Assembly (NCBI GenBank): GCA_026627065.1 | Contig: JAPNUO010000003.1 | Location: 62,001-126,000 of the forward strand | Source: Bacillota bacterium | Lineage (GTDB): Bacteria; Bacillota; Sulfobacillia; Sulfobacillales; Sulfobacillaceae | DNA length: 64,000 bases | Reading direction: 5' to 3' | In this document: positions 45,208 through 53,157 of the stretch, piece by piece | How the letters are laid out: every line of letters begins with the position of its first letter | Position numbering within the stretch: position 1 is the stretch's first letter | The notes under the pieces: model-generated | Seen by the model: only the letters and a program-made list of their open reading frames with translations | Told to the model about the DNA's origin: nothing | Database searches by the model: none | Made by a program: the position numbers and the translations under genes

Positions 45208-45818
45208 GGTGGGCGGTCTTGGTAGGAGGCGCGGGCAGCAACCTTCGCGCGATCCTTGCCAGCGGCTTTCCGGTTTCGCTGGTCGTGTCCCACCGCGCGG
45301 GGGTGGGGGCTCTGGCGATTGCGCAAGAGCACGGCATTCCGCATCACACGCTGCTTCCCCGCGCGTTTCCCGACCGGTTCGCGTACGACCGGGCGCTGGT
45401 GAACCTCTTGCGCGCCCATAGCATTCAGCGCATTGCGCTGGCTGGCTTCTTGCGTTGGCTGACGGCGGACGTGATTCAACAGTATCCCGGCGCCATTGTC
45501 AATCTGCACCCGTCGCTGTTGCCGCTCTATCCCGGACTGCACGCTATTGAGCGCGCCTATGCGGATCGGGTGCTCTGGTCCGGGGTGACGGTGCACTTTG
45601 TCGACGAAGGGCACGACACGGGACCCGTCATCGCGCAGGCCCCCGTGCCCCGCTACCTCTCGGATACTCTCGAGACCTTTGCTGATCGCATTCATCAAGC
45701 GGAACATCGCCTGTTTCCCCGTGTGCTCTGGGCCTTGGATGCCCAAGAGGTGTGGCTGGACGGCGGTCAGGTATGCTATGCCAAGGAGGACGACCAATGG
45801 ATGTATGGGCGCTCATGA
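45204..45818 (+). CDS. purN: Phosphoribosylglycinamide formyltransferase
   Basis: A 204-residue formyl-tetrahydrofolate-dependent enzyme. VLVGGAGSNLRAIL starts the fold and AGFLRWLTADVIQQYPGAIV, NLHPSLLPLYPGLHAIERAY and VTVHFVDEGHDTGPVIAQAP carry the catalytic Asn-His-Asp set (NLHPSLLP, DEGHDTG). It overlaps purH by 22 bases. Confidence 0.94.
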   Translation: MRWAVLVGGAGSNLRAILASGFPVSLVVSHRAGVGALAIAQEHGIPHHTLLPRAFPDRFAYDRALVNLLRAHSIQRIALAGFLRWLTADVIQQYPGAIVNLHPSLLPLYPGLHAIERAYADRVLWSGVTVHFVDEGHDTGPVIAQAPVPRYLSDTLETFADRIHQAEHRLFPRVLWALDAQEVWLDGGQVCYAKEDDQWMYGRS

Positions 45819-47308
45819 GCTTGAGCGACAAAACCGGCGCGGAGGAGCTGGCGCGCGATCTTCAGCGCCGCGGCTATCAAATTTTAGCGACCCAAAGTAC
45901 GGCGCAATATCTTCGCGACCGGGGGCTTCCGGTGACGACCGTGGAATCGCTCACCGGCTTTGGCGAGGTGTTGTCCGGGCGCGTCAAGACGCTGCATCCC
46001 CTGATTTATGCGGGCCTCTTGGCCACCGACCAGGCGGAGCACCAAGCGCAGCGACAAGCGCTGGGGGCGCCGGACATTCGTGTGGTGGCGGTAAACTTGT
46101 ATCCCTTTGAATCGCGGTGGCGTGAAGGGGCGTCGCTTGACGCCCTCATTGAAGAGATCGACATTGGCGGCGTGTCGCTGATTCGCGCGGCGGCCAAAAA
46201 CTTTCGGCGGGTCACAGTGCTGACGTCGCCCGCGCAATATCGCGACTTCGTGCAGCGCCGCGAAGAAGAGCTCACCGCCAGCTATCGCCAATCCTTGGCG
46301 GTGCGCGCCCTCTATCACGTGGCCTACTATGACGCCGTGATTGCCCGAGCCTTGGCGGGGGATCGCCCCGACTGGCCTGACTTTTGGGCATTGCCCGGCA
46401 TCCGGGGGGAGGCTCTTCGTTACGGCGAAAATCCCCATCAAGACGCGGCGCTGTACTGGGATCCCGCCGGCCAGGGGTTTGCCAAGGCCGAGCTTTTGCA
46501 GGGCAAGACCCTGTCTTACAACAATTATGCCGATGCCGACACCGCCATTCGCTTGGCCTACGATTTTGATGAACCGGCGGCGGTGGTGGTCAAGCATCAA
46601 ACGCCGGCGGCGGCCGCCCTTGGTTCCGATATCCGGGAGGCTTACCGCAAGGCCGCGGCGGCGGATCCGGTCTCGATTTTTGGAGGGGTCGTCGCCGTGA
46701 ACCGCCCCATTGACCGCGAGCTGGCCGAAGCGTTGGTCGAAGTATTTTTGGAAGTCGTGCTGGCGCCCGAGGTGAGCGAGGAAGCCAAGGCGATTCTTGG
46801 CGCCAAGCGCAATTTGCGTGTGCTGAGGATGCCACCGCCGCCCACGGCGGGTTATGACGTCAAGGCGATTTGGGGCGGCGTGTTGGTGCAGCCGGCGGAC
46901 TTCTTTGCGGCGCCGCCGTCGACCTGGAAACAGGTGGCCGGGCCGGACTTCCGGACCCGGGCGGCATTTCGCGACCTCGATTTAGCCTGGAAGACGGTGG
47001 CGCGGGTCAAGTCCAACGCCATCGTGGTGGCAAAAGACGGGGTCACCGTGGGCATTGGCGGCGGCCAAACCAACCGCGTGGATGCCGCGCGCCAGGCGCT
47101 GGAGCGCGCGGGGAGCCGGGCCCAAGGCGCTGTGCTGGCCTCCGACGGATTTTTTCCGTTTGACGATGTCATGCGGCTGGCCCAGGAACGCGGCATCGCC
47201 GTAGTGGTCCAGCCGGGTGGCTCGATCCGCGATCAGGATTCGGTAGCCGTGGCCGAGGCGGCGGGCATTAGCTTGCTGATCACGGGCGAGCGCCATTTTC
47301 GCCATTAG
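45797..47308 (+). CDS. purH: Bifunctional AICAR transformylase / IMP cyclohydrolase
   Basis: A 503-residue enzyme for the last two steps to IMP. The N-terminal cyclohydrolase domain has LSDKTGAEELARDLQRRGYQ, SGRVKTLHPLIYAGLLA and VAVNLYPFES; the transformylase domain has RYGENPHQDAALYWDP, VVKHQTPAAAALGSDIREAY (the usual KHxNPCG is here KHQTPAA) and QTNRVDAARQAL, FPFDD and QPGGSIRDQDSVAVA. The Lys-His of the catalytic loop is kept while the Asn-Pro-Cys-Gly part varies. ATG 45797 has AAGGAGG seven bases upstream. Confidence 0.94.
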   Translation: MDVWALMSLSDKTGAEELARDLQRRGYQILATQSTAQYLRDRGLPVTTVESLTGFGEVLSGRVKTLHPLIYAGLLATDQAEHQAQRQALGAPDIRVVAVNLYPFESRWREGASLDALIEEIDIGGVSLIRAAAKNFRRVTVLTSPAQYRDFVQRREEELTASYRQSLAVRALYHVAYYDAVIARALAGDRPDWPDFWALPGIRGEALRYGENPHQDAALYWDPAGQGFAKAELLQGKTLSYNNYADADTAIRLAYDFDEPAAVVVKHQTPAAAALGSDIREAYRKAAAADPVSIFGGVVAVNRPIDRELAEALVEVFLEVVLAPEVSEEAKAILGAKRNLRVLRMPPPPTAGYDVKAIWGGVLVQPADFFAAPPSTWKQVAGPDFRTRAAFRDLDLAWKTVARVKSNAIVVAKDGVTVGIGGGQTNRVDAARQALERAGSRAQGAVLASDGFFPFDDVMRLAQERGIAVVVQPGGSIRDQDSVAVAEAAGISLLITGERHFRH

Positions 47309-47345
47309 TCGGGAGACGGGCGTGGAACGCGAAACGAGGTGGAGT

Positions 47346-48581
47346 ATGCGAGACGTGTTGGTGATCGGATCGGGTGCCCGGGAGCACGCCCTGGTCGCGG
47401 GGCTGGTGGCGAGCGGAGCCAGGGTGTGGGCTTGCCCAGGCAACGGCGGCATGGCCCAGGAGGCCACCCTGGTGCCGGCAACCAGCGTGCGCGACATCAT
47501 CGACTATTTCGGTGACCGGCGGCCGCTGGTGGTCATCGGGCCGGAGGCGCCGTTGGCGGCCGGGTGGGCGGATGTGCTGCGGGAGGCCGGGTTTGCCGTC
47601 GTGGGTCCGTCGCGGGCGGCGGCTGAGCTCGAGAGTCAAAAACGGGTGGCGAAGGCGGTCATGGCGCGCTACAGCATTCCGACGGCGGAGGCGCGCGTTA
47701 CGTTTAGCGCAGAGGAGTTGGCGGCGTGGATCCGCCAAGAATCTCGCTGGCCCCATGTCATGAAGCAAAGCGGCCTCGCGCAGGGAAAAGGCGTACGGGT
47801 GGTGCAGGGGCCGGACGACGCCTGGGCGACGTGGGAGGAGTGGCGTCACCAAACTCACATCTGGCGCGATGGGGTTTTGTGGGAGGAGTACCTGGCGGGT
47901 TATGAGGTGAGCGTGCAGGTGGTCACCAACGGGAGAGAGTACGCATGGCTTCCGGTGGCGCAGGATTATAAGCGGCTGAGCCCTGACGAGGCGAGTCCCA
48001 ATACGGGAGGGATGGGCGCGGTGGCACCGATCGCCGCGGTGGACGACGCCCTGCGAGCCACGATTAACCGCCGCATCATCGATCCGGTGATGCAATATCT
48101 CTCTGACGAACAATTGGTATATCGCGGCGTGCTGTATGCCGGGCTGATGATTACCCGGGAGGGGCCGTTTGTCCTGGAGTTTAACGTGCGCTTAGGCGAC
48201 CCCGAAACCCAAGCTGTGCTGCCATTGGTCGCGGTCAACTGGGTGGACTTTTGGGCGGCGGTGAGCCAAGGGGAGCGGGTGCAGGTGCCTCAGCCCCAGG
48301 GCGCGAGCGTGGGCGTCGTCATGGCCTCCCCCGGGTATCCGGACAATCCGCGCATAGGGCTTGGTCTCTCGCTCGGCGAGGACTTGCCTGAGACGTTCGT
48401 GTTTCATGCTGCCACCCGGTGGCAGGACGGGCGCTGGGCAACGACCGGCGGGCGGGTGCTGACGGTGGTGGGGCTGGGCCCGACGGTGAGCGACGCGCGC
48501 GAGCGCGCCTATCGGCGGGTGCGGAACATCGACTTCCCCGAAGGATATTACCGCCCCGACATTGGCGCCGAGGTGCCTTGA
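47346..48581 (+). CDS. purD: Phosphoribosylamine--glycine ligase
   Basis: A 411-residue ATP-grasp enzyme for the second step of the pathway. VLVIGSGAREHALVAGLVAS opens it; VMKQSGLAQGKGVRVVQGPD is the ATP-grasp loop, and LSPDEASPNTGGMGAVAPIA, YRGVLYAGLMITREGPFVLE and EFNVRLGDPETQAVLPLV follow. ATG 47346 has GAGGTGGAG upstream. Last gene of the pur operon; no terminator is seen before the converging, broken ABC exporter gene, whose reading frame overlaps the last 34 bases. Confidence 0.94.
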   Translation: MRDVLVIGSGAREHALVAGLVASGARVWACPGNGGMAQEATLVPATSVRDIIDYFGDRRPLVVIGPEAPLAAGWADVLREAGFAVVGPSRAAAELESQKRVAKAVMARYSIPTAEARVTFSAEELAAWIRQESRWPHVMKQSGLAQGKGVRVVQGPDDAWATWEEWRHQTHIWRDGVLWEEYLAGYEVSVQVVTNGREYAWLPVAQDYKRLSPDEASPNTGGMGAVAPIAAVDDALRATINRRIIDPVMQYLSDEQLVYRGVLYAGLMITREGPFVLEFNVRLGDPETQAVLPLVAVNWVDFWAAVSQGERVQVPQPQGASVGVVMASPGYPDNPRIGLGLSLGEDLPETFVFHAATRWQDGRWATTGGRVLTVVGLGPTVSDARERAYRRVRNIDFPEGYYRPDIGAEVP

Positions 48582-48700
48582 GCCCAGGAGGGACCCGCGG
48601 GCTCGGCCGTCTTGGCCTGAAATTGTTCCCGGTACAGTTGAGCTTAAAGTCCGCCCCGGGCGAGGAGCGCCTCGTGTGTGCCGACGTCCTGCACCCGGCC
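48548..48700 (-). pseudogene. ABC exporter, C-terminal tail fragment
   Basis: The minus strand reads GRVQDVGTHEALLARGGL, TAA (48646-48644), AQLYREQFQAKTAEPAG. This is the standard end of an MsbA/MdlB-type ATPase domain after the VVLDH strand, and it continues in frame from the VVLDH that ends the middle fragment at 49925, once the tnpB element between them is removed. The TAA stands at a Tyr position. Confidence 0.75.
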
Positions 48701-49924
48701 GTCAACGACCCCATGACTAAAGTCCGGCGCTTGCAGCTAGGCGGACCCGCCCGCCGCGTGCGGCTGGTTGACTGCAGCCCGCCGCGCAATGTTGCGCGCC
48801 GCGATGGTATCGGCGGGGCCAGCGAACCCACAGCCAATACAGCGAAAGGAGGCTTGGTTCGGACGATTCCGTTTATCGATCAATCCGCATTGGGGACAGG
48901 TCCGCGAGGTGTTCCGGGGGTCTACGAGGACGACAGGCACCCCGGCCAGCTTCCCCTTGTAAACAATAAACCGCCGCAATTGGAAGAACGCCCAACGGTG
49001 TTGGCGACGCCGCTGGGCCGTGCGATCCGTTGTCCGGGCGCGGATGCCCGTCCGGTCTTCGAGGGCAATCCCGCGTTCGGTGCCTTGGGCTTGCGTCACC
49101 AACTGTTTGGCCATGCGGTGGTTGACATCCGTCGCGAAGCGCGCTTCTTTGCGGCGGCGCTTCTTGAGGAGCCGCTTCGCGGACGTGGTGCCTTTCTTCG
49201 GCAACCGTTGTCGCAATCGGGCATGGCGCTCCCGGAGCGCGTTGACGTGCTGACCGGAGTACAGTCTGCCGTCCGAGTCAGCGGCAATGTTGACAATGCC
49301 CAGATCCACGCCCAACCAGTCGTCCGGTTGGAGCGGCGGCGGTTCCGAGACAGCCACCACGACCGCAAGACAGAATTGCCGTCGCGGTAGATCAGATCCG
49401 CTTGGCCGTGCACGCGCCGCACACGTTGCGCGTGATAAGCGCTCACGACGACCGGGATCACGATCCGGCCATGCCGGGTCAGGATCGAAACCCGATCTGG
49501 CCCTTTCCAGGACAGCAAGCGGTCTCGTAGACAATAGCTCCGTGAGCACGAAACTGCGGTTGAATGCGTTTGTCGCGTTTGTACGCTTCTGCCACTTTGC
49601 CAATCGCCCGTACCGCCATTTGCGCTGACAAGCCAAACTGTTGGCGGATGTCGTAGTACACCAAATGGTGCAGTTTCACTTGACTCGCGGTGCGTTCCCA
49701 AAACGCGACGTCCGCGATAGCGTTGCAGGCCGTATTAAACCGCTCCATCGTCTCCCGCAATACCTGCGCTTGCGTGGGATTCGGTTGCAGTTTCACCATC
49801 AACTTCAGCTGCATACTCCCATCATAGAGGAACCGCGTCCATTGATCAAACGATACGTCAGAAAGGAGGATACGGCGTTCCTCCCCAGCTCTAAAGGACG
49901 GGGTTTCCACGCCGTGGTTTACTG
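48701..49924 (-). mobile_element. IS200/IS605-type tnpB element 1, inserted in the ABC exporter gene
   Basis: The borders are inferred from where exporter homology stops (codons for VVLDH, 49925 and above) and resumes (GRVQDV, 48700 and below). Joining them restores the frame with no duplication, as expected for IS200/IS605 elements. The right end on the minus strand has CGGACTTTAGTCATGGGG, a typical tnpB-element end, and the left end has CCCCGTCCTTTAGAGCTGGGG. No tnpA is present, so it depends on another copy. Confidence 0.7.
48737..49814 (-). pseudogene. TnpB RNA-guided nuclease, two frameshifts
   Basis: From ATG 49814 the first frame reads MQLKLMVKLQPNPTQAQVLR and VYYDIRQQFGLSAQMAVRAI to AIVYETAC (about 49520). 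The second frame gives DRLLSWKGPDRVSILTRHGR to GQADLIYRDGN (about 49395). The third gives WLGVDLGIVNIAADSDGRLY (RuvC Asp), a central Glu in GIALEDRTGI, the zinc motif CPQCGLIDK with CIGCG, and DTIAARNIARR (last Asp). All catalytic residues survive, but two frameshifts should prevent a full-length protein. Confidence 0.85.
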
Positions 49925-50290
49925 ATGATCGAGCACGACAATTTGGTCGGGGGCGAGGATGGTCGACAAGCGGTGGGCAATGACGTTGACCGTCCGGCCT
50001 TCCACGAGGTGCTGGAAGGCTTGTTGGATGCGCTGCTCCGACAAGGAATCCAGCGAGCTGGTGGCTTCGTCCAAGAGGACCAGGCCCGGATTTCGCAAAA
50101 GCACGCGGGCGATGGCAATGCGCTGCTTTTCGCCGCCCGACAGGCGATGGCCGCGCTCGCCTACGATGGTGTCGTAGCCCTGCGGCATGGCCAGGATGGT
50201 GTCGTGGATTTGGGCCGCCTGGGCGGCGCGCACGATGTCGTCGTCGGTGGCTCGGGGATTGGCGTAGCGCAAATTGGCCATGACCGAAAA
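49919..50290 (-). pseudogene. ABC exporter, ATPase-domain fragment
   Basis: Starting at [20 protein letters not shown] the fragment contains [20 protein letters not shown] (ABC signature), [20 protein letters not shown] (Walker B) and [20 protein letters not shown], then a chance QTAA contributed by element 1. Walker A and the Q-loop, which should lie upstream, are missing. It is the middle of the broken exporter gene, flanked by a tnpB element on each side. Confidence 0.85.
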
Positions 50291-50447
50291 CCCGGCGGCG
50301 CAAGCCCCGGAGTTAAGTCCTGGGGATCAGCCGCCCGATTTTGAGCCGGAGATTGCGACGTGTGATAGACTATTTTCACGAGCACAGCCGCTAGCTAACC
50401 CTTGTGGCCCCCGAGTAGTTTTGTGGCAACGATAGGAGGTGCGCCGC

Positions 50448-52016
50448 TTGCGGTCATCACCCAGTCCCTTGACAACCCCCAGCGGATCGGAGCGCACTCC
50501 ATCGTTTGTTTGCGAGGTGCCCCTGCGGGTCACGCCGGCCCAGGCCCGCATCTTAAACACGCGCTTGAACGCGGCGCGACAGCTATACAACGCCTGCCTG
50601 AGCGAAGCACTCAAGAGAGCGCGGCTCCTCCAGGAACGGCGGGCCTATCAGCAAGCGCAGCGCATGCCTCAAGGCAAGGAACGCACGGAGGCGTTTCGCA
50701 CCGTCCGTCAGTCGATGGCGTTCACCGATGCCGCCCTGCAACGATACGCGGTGCGGGTGCGCCAGCATGCCTTCCGGGAGCATCTGGACGTGCATGTGGC
50801 GCAGAAACTCGCCTCCCGGGCCTTTGCCGCCGTCCACGCCTGGCTGCTGGGCCAGCGCGGACGCCCCCGGTTCAAAGGATCCCGACAATTGGACACGGTA
50901 GAAGGCAAGTCCAACCACGCGGGAATTTGCTGGCGGGACGACCGCGTGGAATGGCGGGGTCTCTCGCTCCCGGCATCCCTCGATCCCCGTGACCCGGTGA
51001 TCGCCCATGCGCTGGCTTCGCGAGTCAAGTACGTCCGGCTGGTGCGTCGCAAGGGGGGCGGCCGGGACCGGTTCTACGCCCAGTTGGTCTGCGAGGGGGT
51101 CCCCTATCGCAAGCCGCAACACGCCATCGGCGACGGGGAGGTGGGCCTCGACATCGGTCCCTCCACCATCGCTGTCGTTGGGGCCCAAGCCGCGTGGTTG
51201 GAACCCTTCTGCGCGGCGGTGATTCGGAAACATCGGGCCATCCGGCGACGACAACGGAAGCTGGACCGCCAGCGCCGGGCCAACAACCCGGAGCACTTCC
51301 TGCCCGACGGGCGCGTGAAGCCCGGCCCGAAGCGGTGGGTGAAGTCCGCCCGCCAGCGCCGGACGGAGCAGGAACTGGCCGACCTCTTTCGCCGGGAGGC
51401 GGCGCACCGGAAAACGTTGCACGGTCAGCTCGCCCACCGCGTCTTGGCGATAGGCCGGGTCATCAAGACCGAGAAGCTCTCCTATCACGCGATGCAGCGA
51501 CAATACGGGAGATCCGTGGGGGTGCGGGCACCGGGGCTGTTCCTCGCGATCCTCCGCCGCAAGGCTGCGAGTGCCGGCGGCCGGGTGATCGAGTTCCCCA
51601 CACGCCCCACGAAGCTCTCCCAGGTCTGCCACGGCTGCGGACGCGTGCAGAAGAAGCCCCTGTCTCAGCGCATCCACGCCTGCGCGTGCGGAGTCGAGAT
51701 GCAGCGCGATCTCTACTCGGCGTTCCTGGCGTGGTGCGTCGGCGAGGACCACAGGCTCCACGCGGGCTTGGCGCACGAGCGCTGGCCGGGTGCGGAACCG
51801 CTCCTGCGGGCGGCGTGGAGCGCAGCCACCCAACCTGCGAGGGGGAGGACGTGGCGTCCTTCCGCCTTCGGGGCACCACCCCGGAGTCAGAGCGGGTCGC
51901 CCGCGCAAGAGGGGACAGCTCAAGCCGAGGCCCCGGATGGTGTAGCGGTGGCGCCAGCCGCTGGCGAGAGCCGGGGAGAGGTCGCGGTGGTTCCCCTTAG
52001 AACCCCCCGGCTTTAG
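50448..52016 (+). CDS. TnpB-family RNA-guided nuclease, intact
   Basis: A 522-residue protein from TTG 50448, with TAGGAGG eight bases upstream (GTG 50439 overlaps that site). The helical N-terminal half holds RVTPAQARILNTRLNAARQL. The RuvC nuclease residues are Asp in VGLDIGPSTIAVVG, Glu in IKTEKLSYHAM and Asp in EMQRDLYSAF; the zinc motif is VCHGCGRVQKK with CACGVE. A long Ala/Pro-rich tail after residue 420 is probably read-through into the guide-RNA region. TnpB enzymes cut DNA next to a short motif using an RNA from the element end. Confidence 0.85.
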   Translation: MRSSPSPLTTPSGSERTPSFVCEVPLRVTPAQARILNTRLNAARQLYNACLSEALKRARLLQERRAYQQAQRMPQGKERTEAFRTVRQSMAFTDAALQRYAVRVRQHAFREHLDVHVAQKLASRAFAAVHAWLLGQRGRPRFKGSRQLDTVEGKSNHAGICWRDDRVEWRGLSLPASLDPRDPVIAHALASRVKYVRLVRRKGGGRDRFYAQLVCEGVPYRKPQHAIGDGEVGLDIGPSTIAVVGAQAAWLEPFCAAVIRKHRAIRRRQRKLDRQRRANNPEHFLPDGRVKPGPKRWVKSARQRRTEQELADLFRREAAHRKTLHGQLAHRVLAIGRVIKTEKLSYHAMQRQYGRSVGVRAPGLFLAILRRKAASAGGRVIEFPTRPTKLSQVCHGCGRVQKKPLSQRIHACACGVEMQRDLYSAFLAWCVGEDHRLHAGLAHERWPGAEPLLRAAWSAATQPARGRTWRPSAFGAPPRSQSGSPAQEGTAQAEAPDGVAVAPAAGESRGEVAVVPLRTPRL

Positions 52017-52030
52017 CCGTGGGGAGGTTC
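51880..52030 (+). ncRNA. Candidate omega (reRNA) guide RNA at the 3' end of tnpB element 2
   Basis: In tnpB elements the guide RNA overlaps the end of the gene and stops at the right end of the element. Here the last 150 bases are GC-rich with GCGCCAGCCGCTGGCG-type pairing near 51950. They end in a hairpin, GAACC ... CCGGCTTTAGCCG ... GGTTC, at 52000-52030. The sequence after 52032 would act as the guide. Location is by analogy; the 5' end is a guess. Confidence 0.45.
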
Positions 52031-52032
52031 AG

Positions 52033-52380
52033 GTTTTGACCGATAATTTGGCTGTACCAGTTGCCCAACACGCTGGCGACGCCGGAGAGCAAGGCAAGCG
52101 CGACGATGGCGCCCGCCAAGGCGACAACCACCCGCACCTGCCCCCGTGCGATGCCATCGTTGATGATGCTCTTTTCGAGTAGGGTCGGCAAGACGCTCAA
52201 GGTGGCGGTGGCCAGCAGCAAGGCGGCCGCGCCCGCGACCCGCCAACGGTAGCGGAGATAGCTGGCCAGGGCTCGCCGGAGAATCGCCCAATCGAAGGTT
52301 TCCTGTTTGGCAGCCTGCCGGAGTTCCCACGTGCGGCGGCCCGACCCCAGGCCGCCTTCCCCGCCCGGATAAAGGGCCAT
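52033..52380 (-). pseudogene. ABC exporter, N-terminal membrane-domain fragment
   Basis: From ATG 52380 (GGAGAG six bases upstream) about 116 codons remain: a basic lead, ILRRALASYLRYRWRVAGAA, a first membrane helix AALLLATATLSVLPTLLEKS, the INDGIARGQ loop and a second helix VVVALAGAIVALALLSGVAS to NWYSQIIGQN. This is the start of a type IV ABC exporter (MsbA/BmrA-like). The rest of the gene continues, interrupted and partly deleted, at 49919-50290 and 48548-48700. Confidence 0.85.
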
Positions 52381-52514
52381 GATCATCTCTCCAGTATTTA
52401 CGTAAGTGAATTAATTATAAGAGAAGGGAAAAGGGCTGTCGAGGTCTCCCCGGAAAGATTTTCCTTTCGTGGTTTTCGAAAACTGGGGAATCTTAGGAGC
52501 GGAGGTGTGGATGC

Positions 52515-53054
52515 ATGCGGCGATGGCAGACGGCCTGCCTGGGGTTCGCGTCGGTCCTGCTTTTTACGGGGTGCAGCGTTAGCTTAGGCTCGCCTTCTCC
52601 CGAGCACGGGTCGACGACGTCCAGCGAACACCGCAGCGACAGTGATCCCGGACACGATCAGGGGCAACCCTCGCTGGCGGTGCAAAAGGCGGTGCAGGAA
52701 GCGCTAGAAACTCCCAAAATGCAGCGGATGATTGCCGAAACGGTGTCGTCCCAGCAACTGCAGCAGGCACTGATGACGCCCCAAGGGCAGGCGATTTTGG
52801 AACGCCTGGTCACCCTGGTCATGTCCAGCCCCAGCGTGAAGCAGCAAGTGTCCCAGGATGTGATGGCGGCGCTGCAGTCCGGCCAAGTGACCCCGCTGAT
52901 TGATCAAGCCGTCAGAACCTCGCTCTTAAGCCTCGCCTCCCAAAGTTCCGGCAACGCGTCCCAGAAATCCGGGTCCAGTTCTTCCTCCTCCTCGACCACA
53001 GCTGGCGGCCAGGGCAGCGGCAGCAGCAGTAGCGGTTCCGGCAAGTCGACCTAA
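52515..53054 (+). CDS. Spore-germination lipoprotein, GerD-like (tentative)
   Basis: A 179-residue exported lipoprotein. The signal ends in LLFTGC, with Cys20 as the lipid-modified residue. After a polar linker come repeated short helices, VQKAVQEALETPKMQRMIAE, LMTPQGQAILERLVTLVMSS and VKQQVSQDVMAALQSGQ, the same style of TP-x-x-x-x-x-LxxLxxxP repeats as GerD, which organises nutrient-receptor clusters in the spore inner membrane. The last 45 residues are almost only Ser, Gly and Thr. The identification rests on this architecture, not on close similarity. GGAGCGGAGGTG precedes ATG 52515. Confidence 0.6.
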   Translation: MRRWQTACLGFASVLLFTGCSVSLGSPSPEHGSTTSSEHRSDSDPGHDQGQPSLAVQKAVQEALETPKMQRMIAETVSSQQLQQALMTPQGQAILERLVTLVMSSPSVKQQVSQDVMAALQSGQVTPLIDQAVRTSLLSLASQSSGNASQKSGSSSSSSSTTAGGQGSGSSSSGSGKST

Positions 53055-53157
53055 GAGGGATGGCATCCTCGGTGGCCAAATCCCTGCCCGATCCGTTATG
53101 CTGGGAAGACAAGGAAGTCGTTTGGCTTTGTCGACGAGGAGAAGGGGAGATGATGTG

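Larger units (their letters stand above)
50291..52032 (+). mobile_element. IS200/IS605-type tnpB element 2, inserted in the ABC exporter gene
   Basis: Contains one intact tnpB gene and ends with the hairpin at 52000-52030. Exporter homology stops at 50290 on one side and begins again at 52033 on the other. Unlike element 1, the exporter is not restored by removing it: about 340 codons, including the rest of the membrane domain and Walker A, are gone. A 7-base direct repeat, TGACCGA, occurs at both edges (50281-50287 and 52037-52043). No tnpA is present. Confidence 0.7.

Noticed and set aside
50583..51923. 446-codon minus-strand frame opposite tnpB element 2
   Set aside because: Antisense of an intact TnpB with all catalytic motifs; the product is Pro/Arg-rich.
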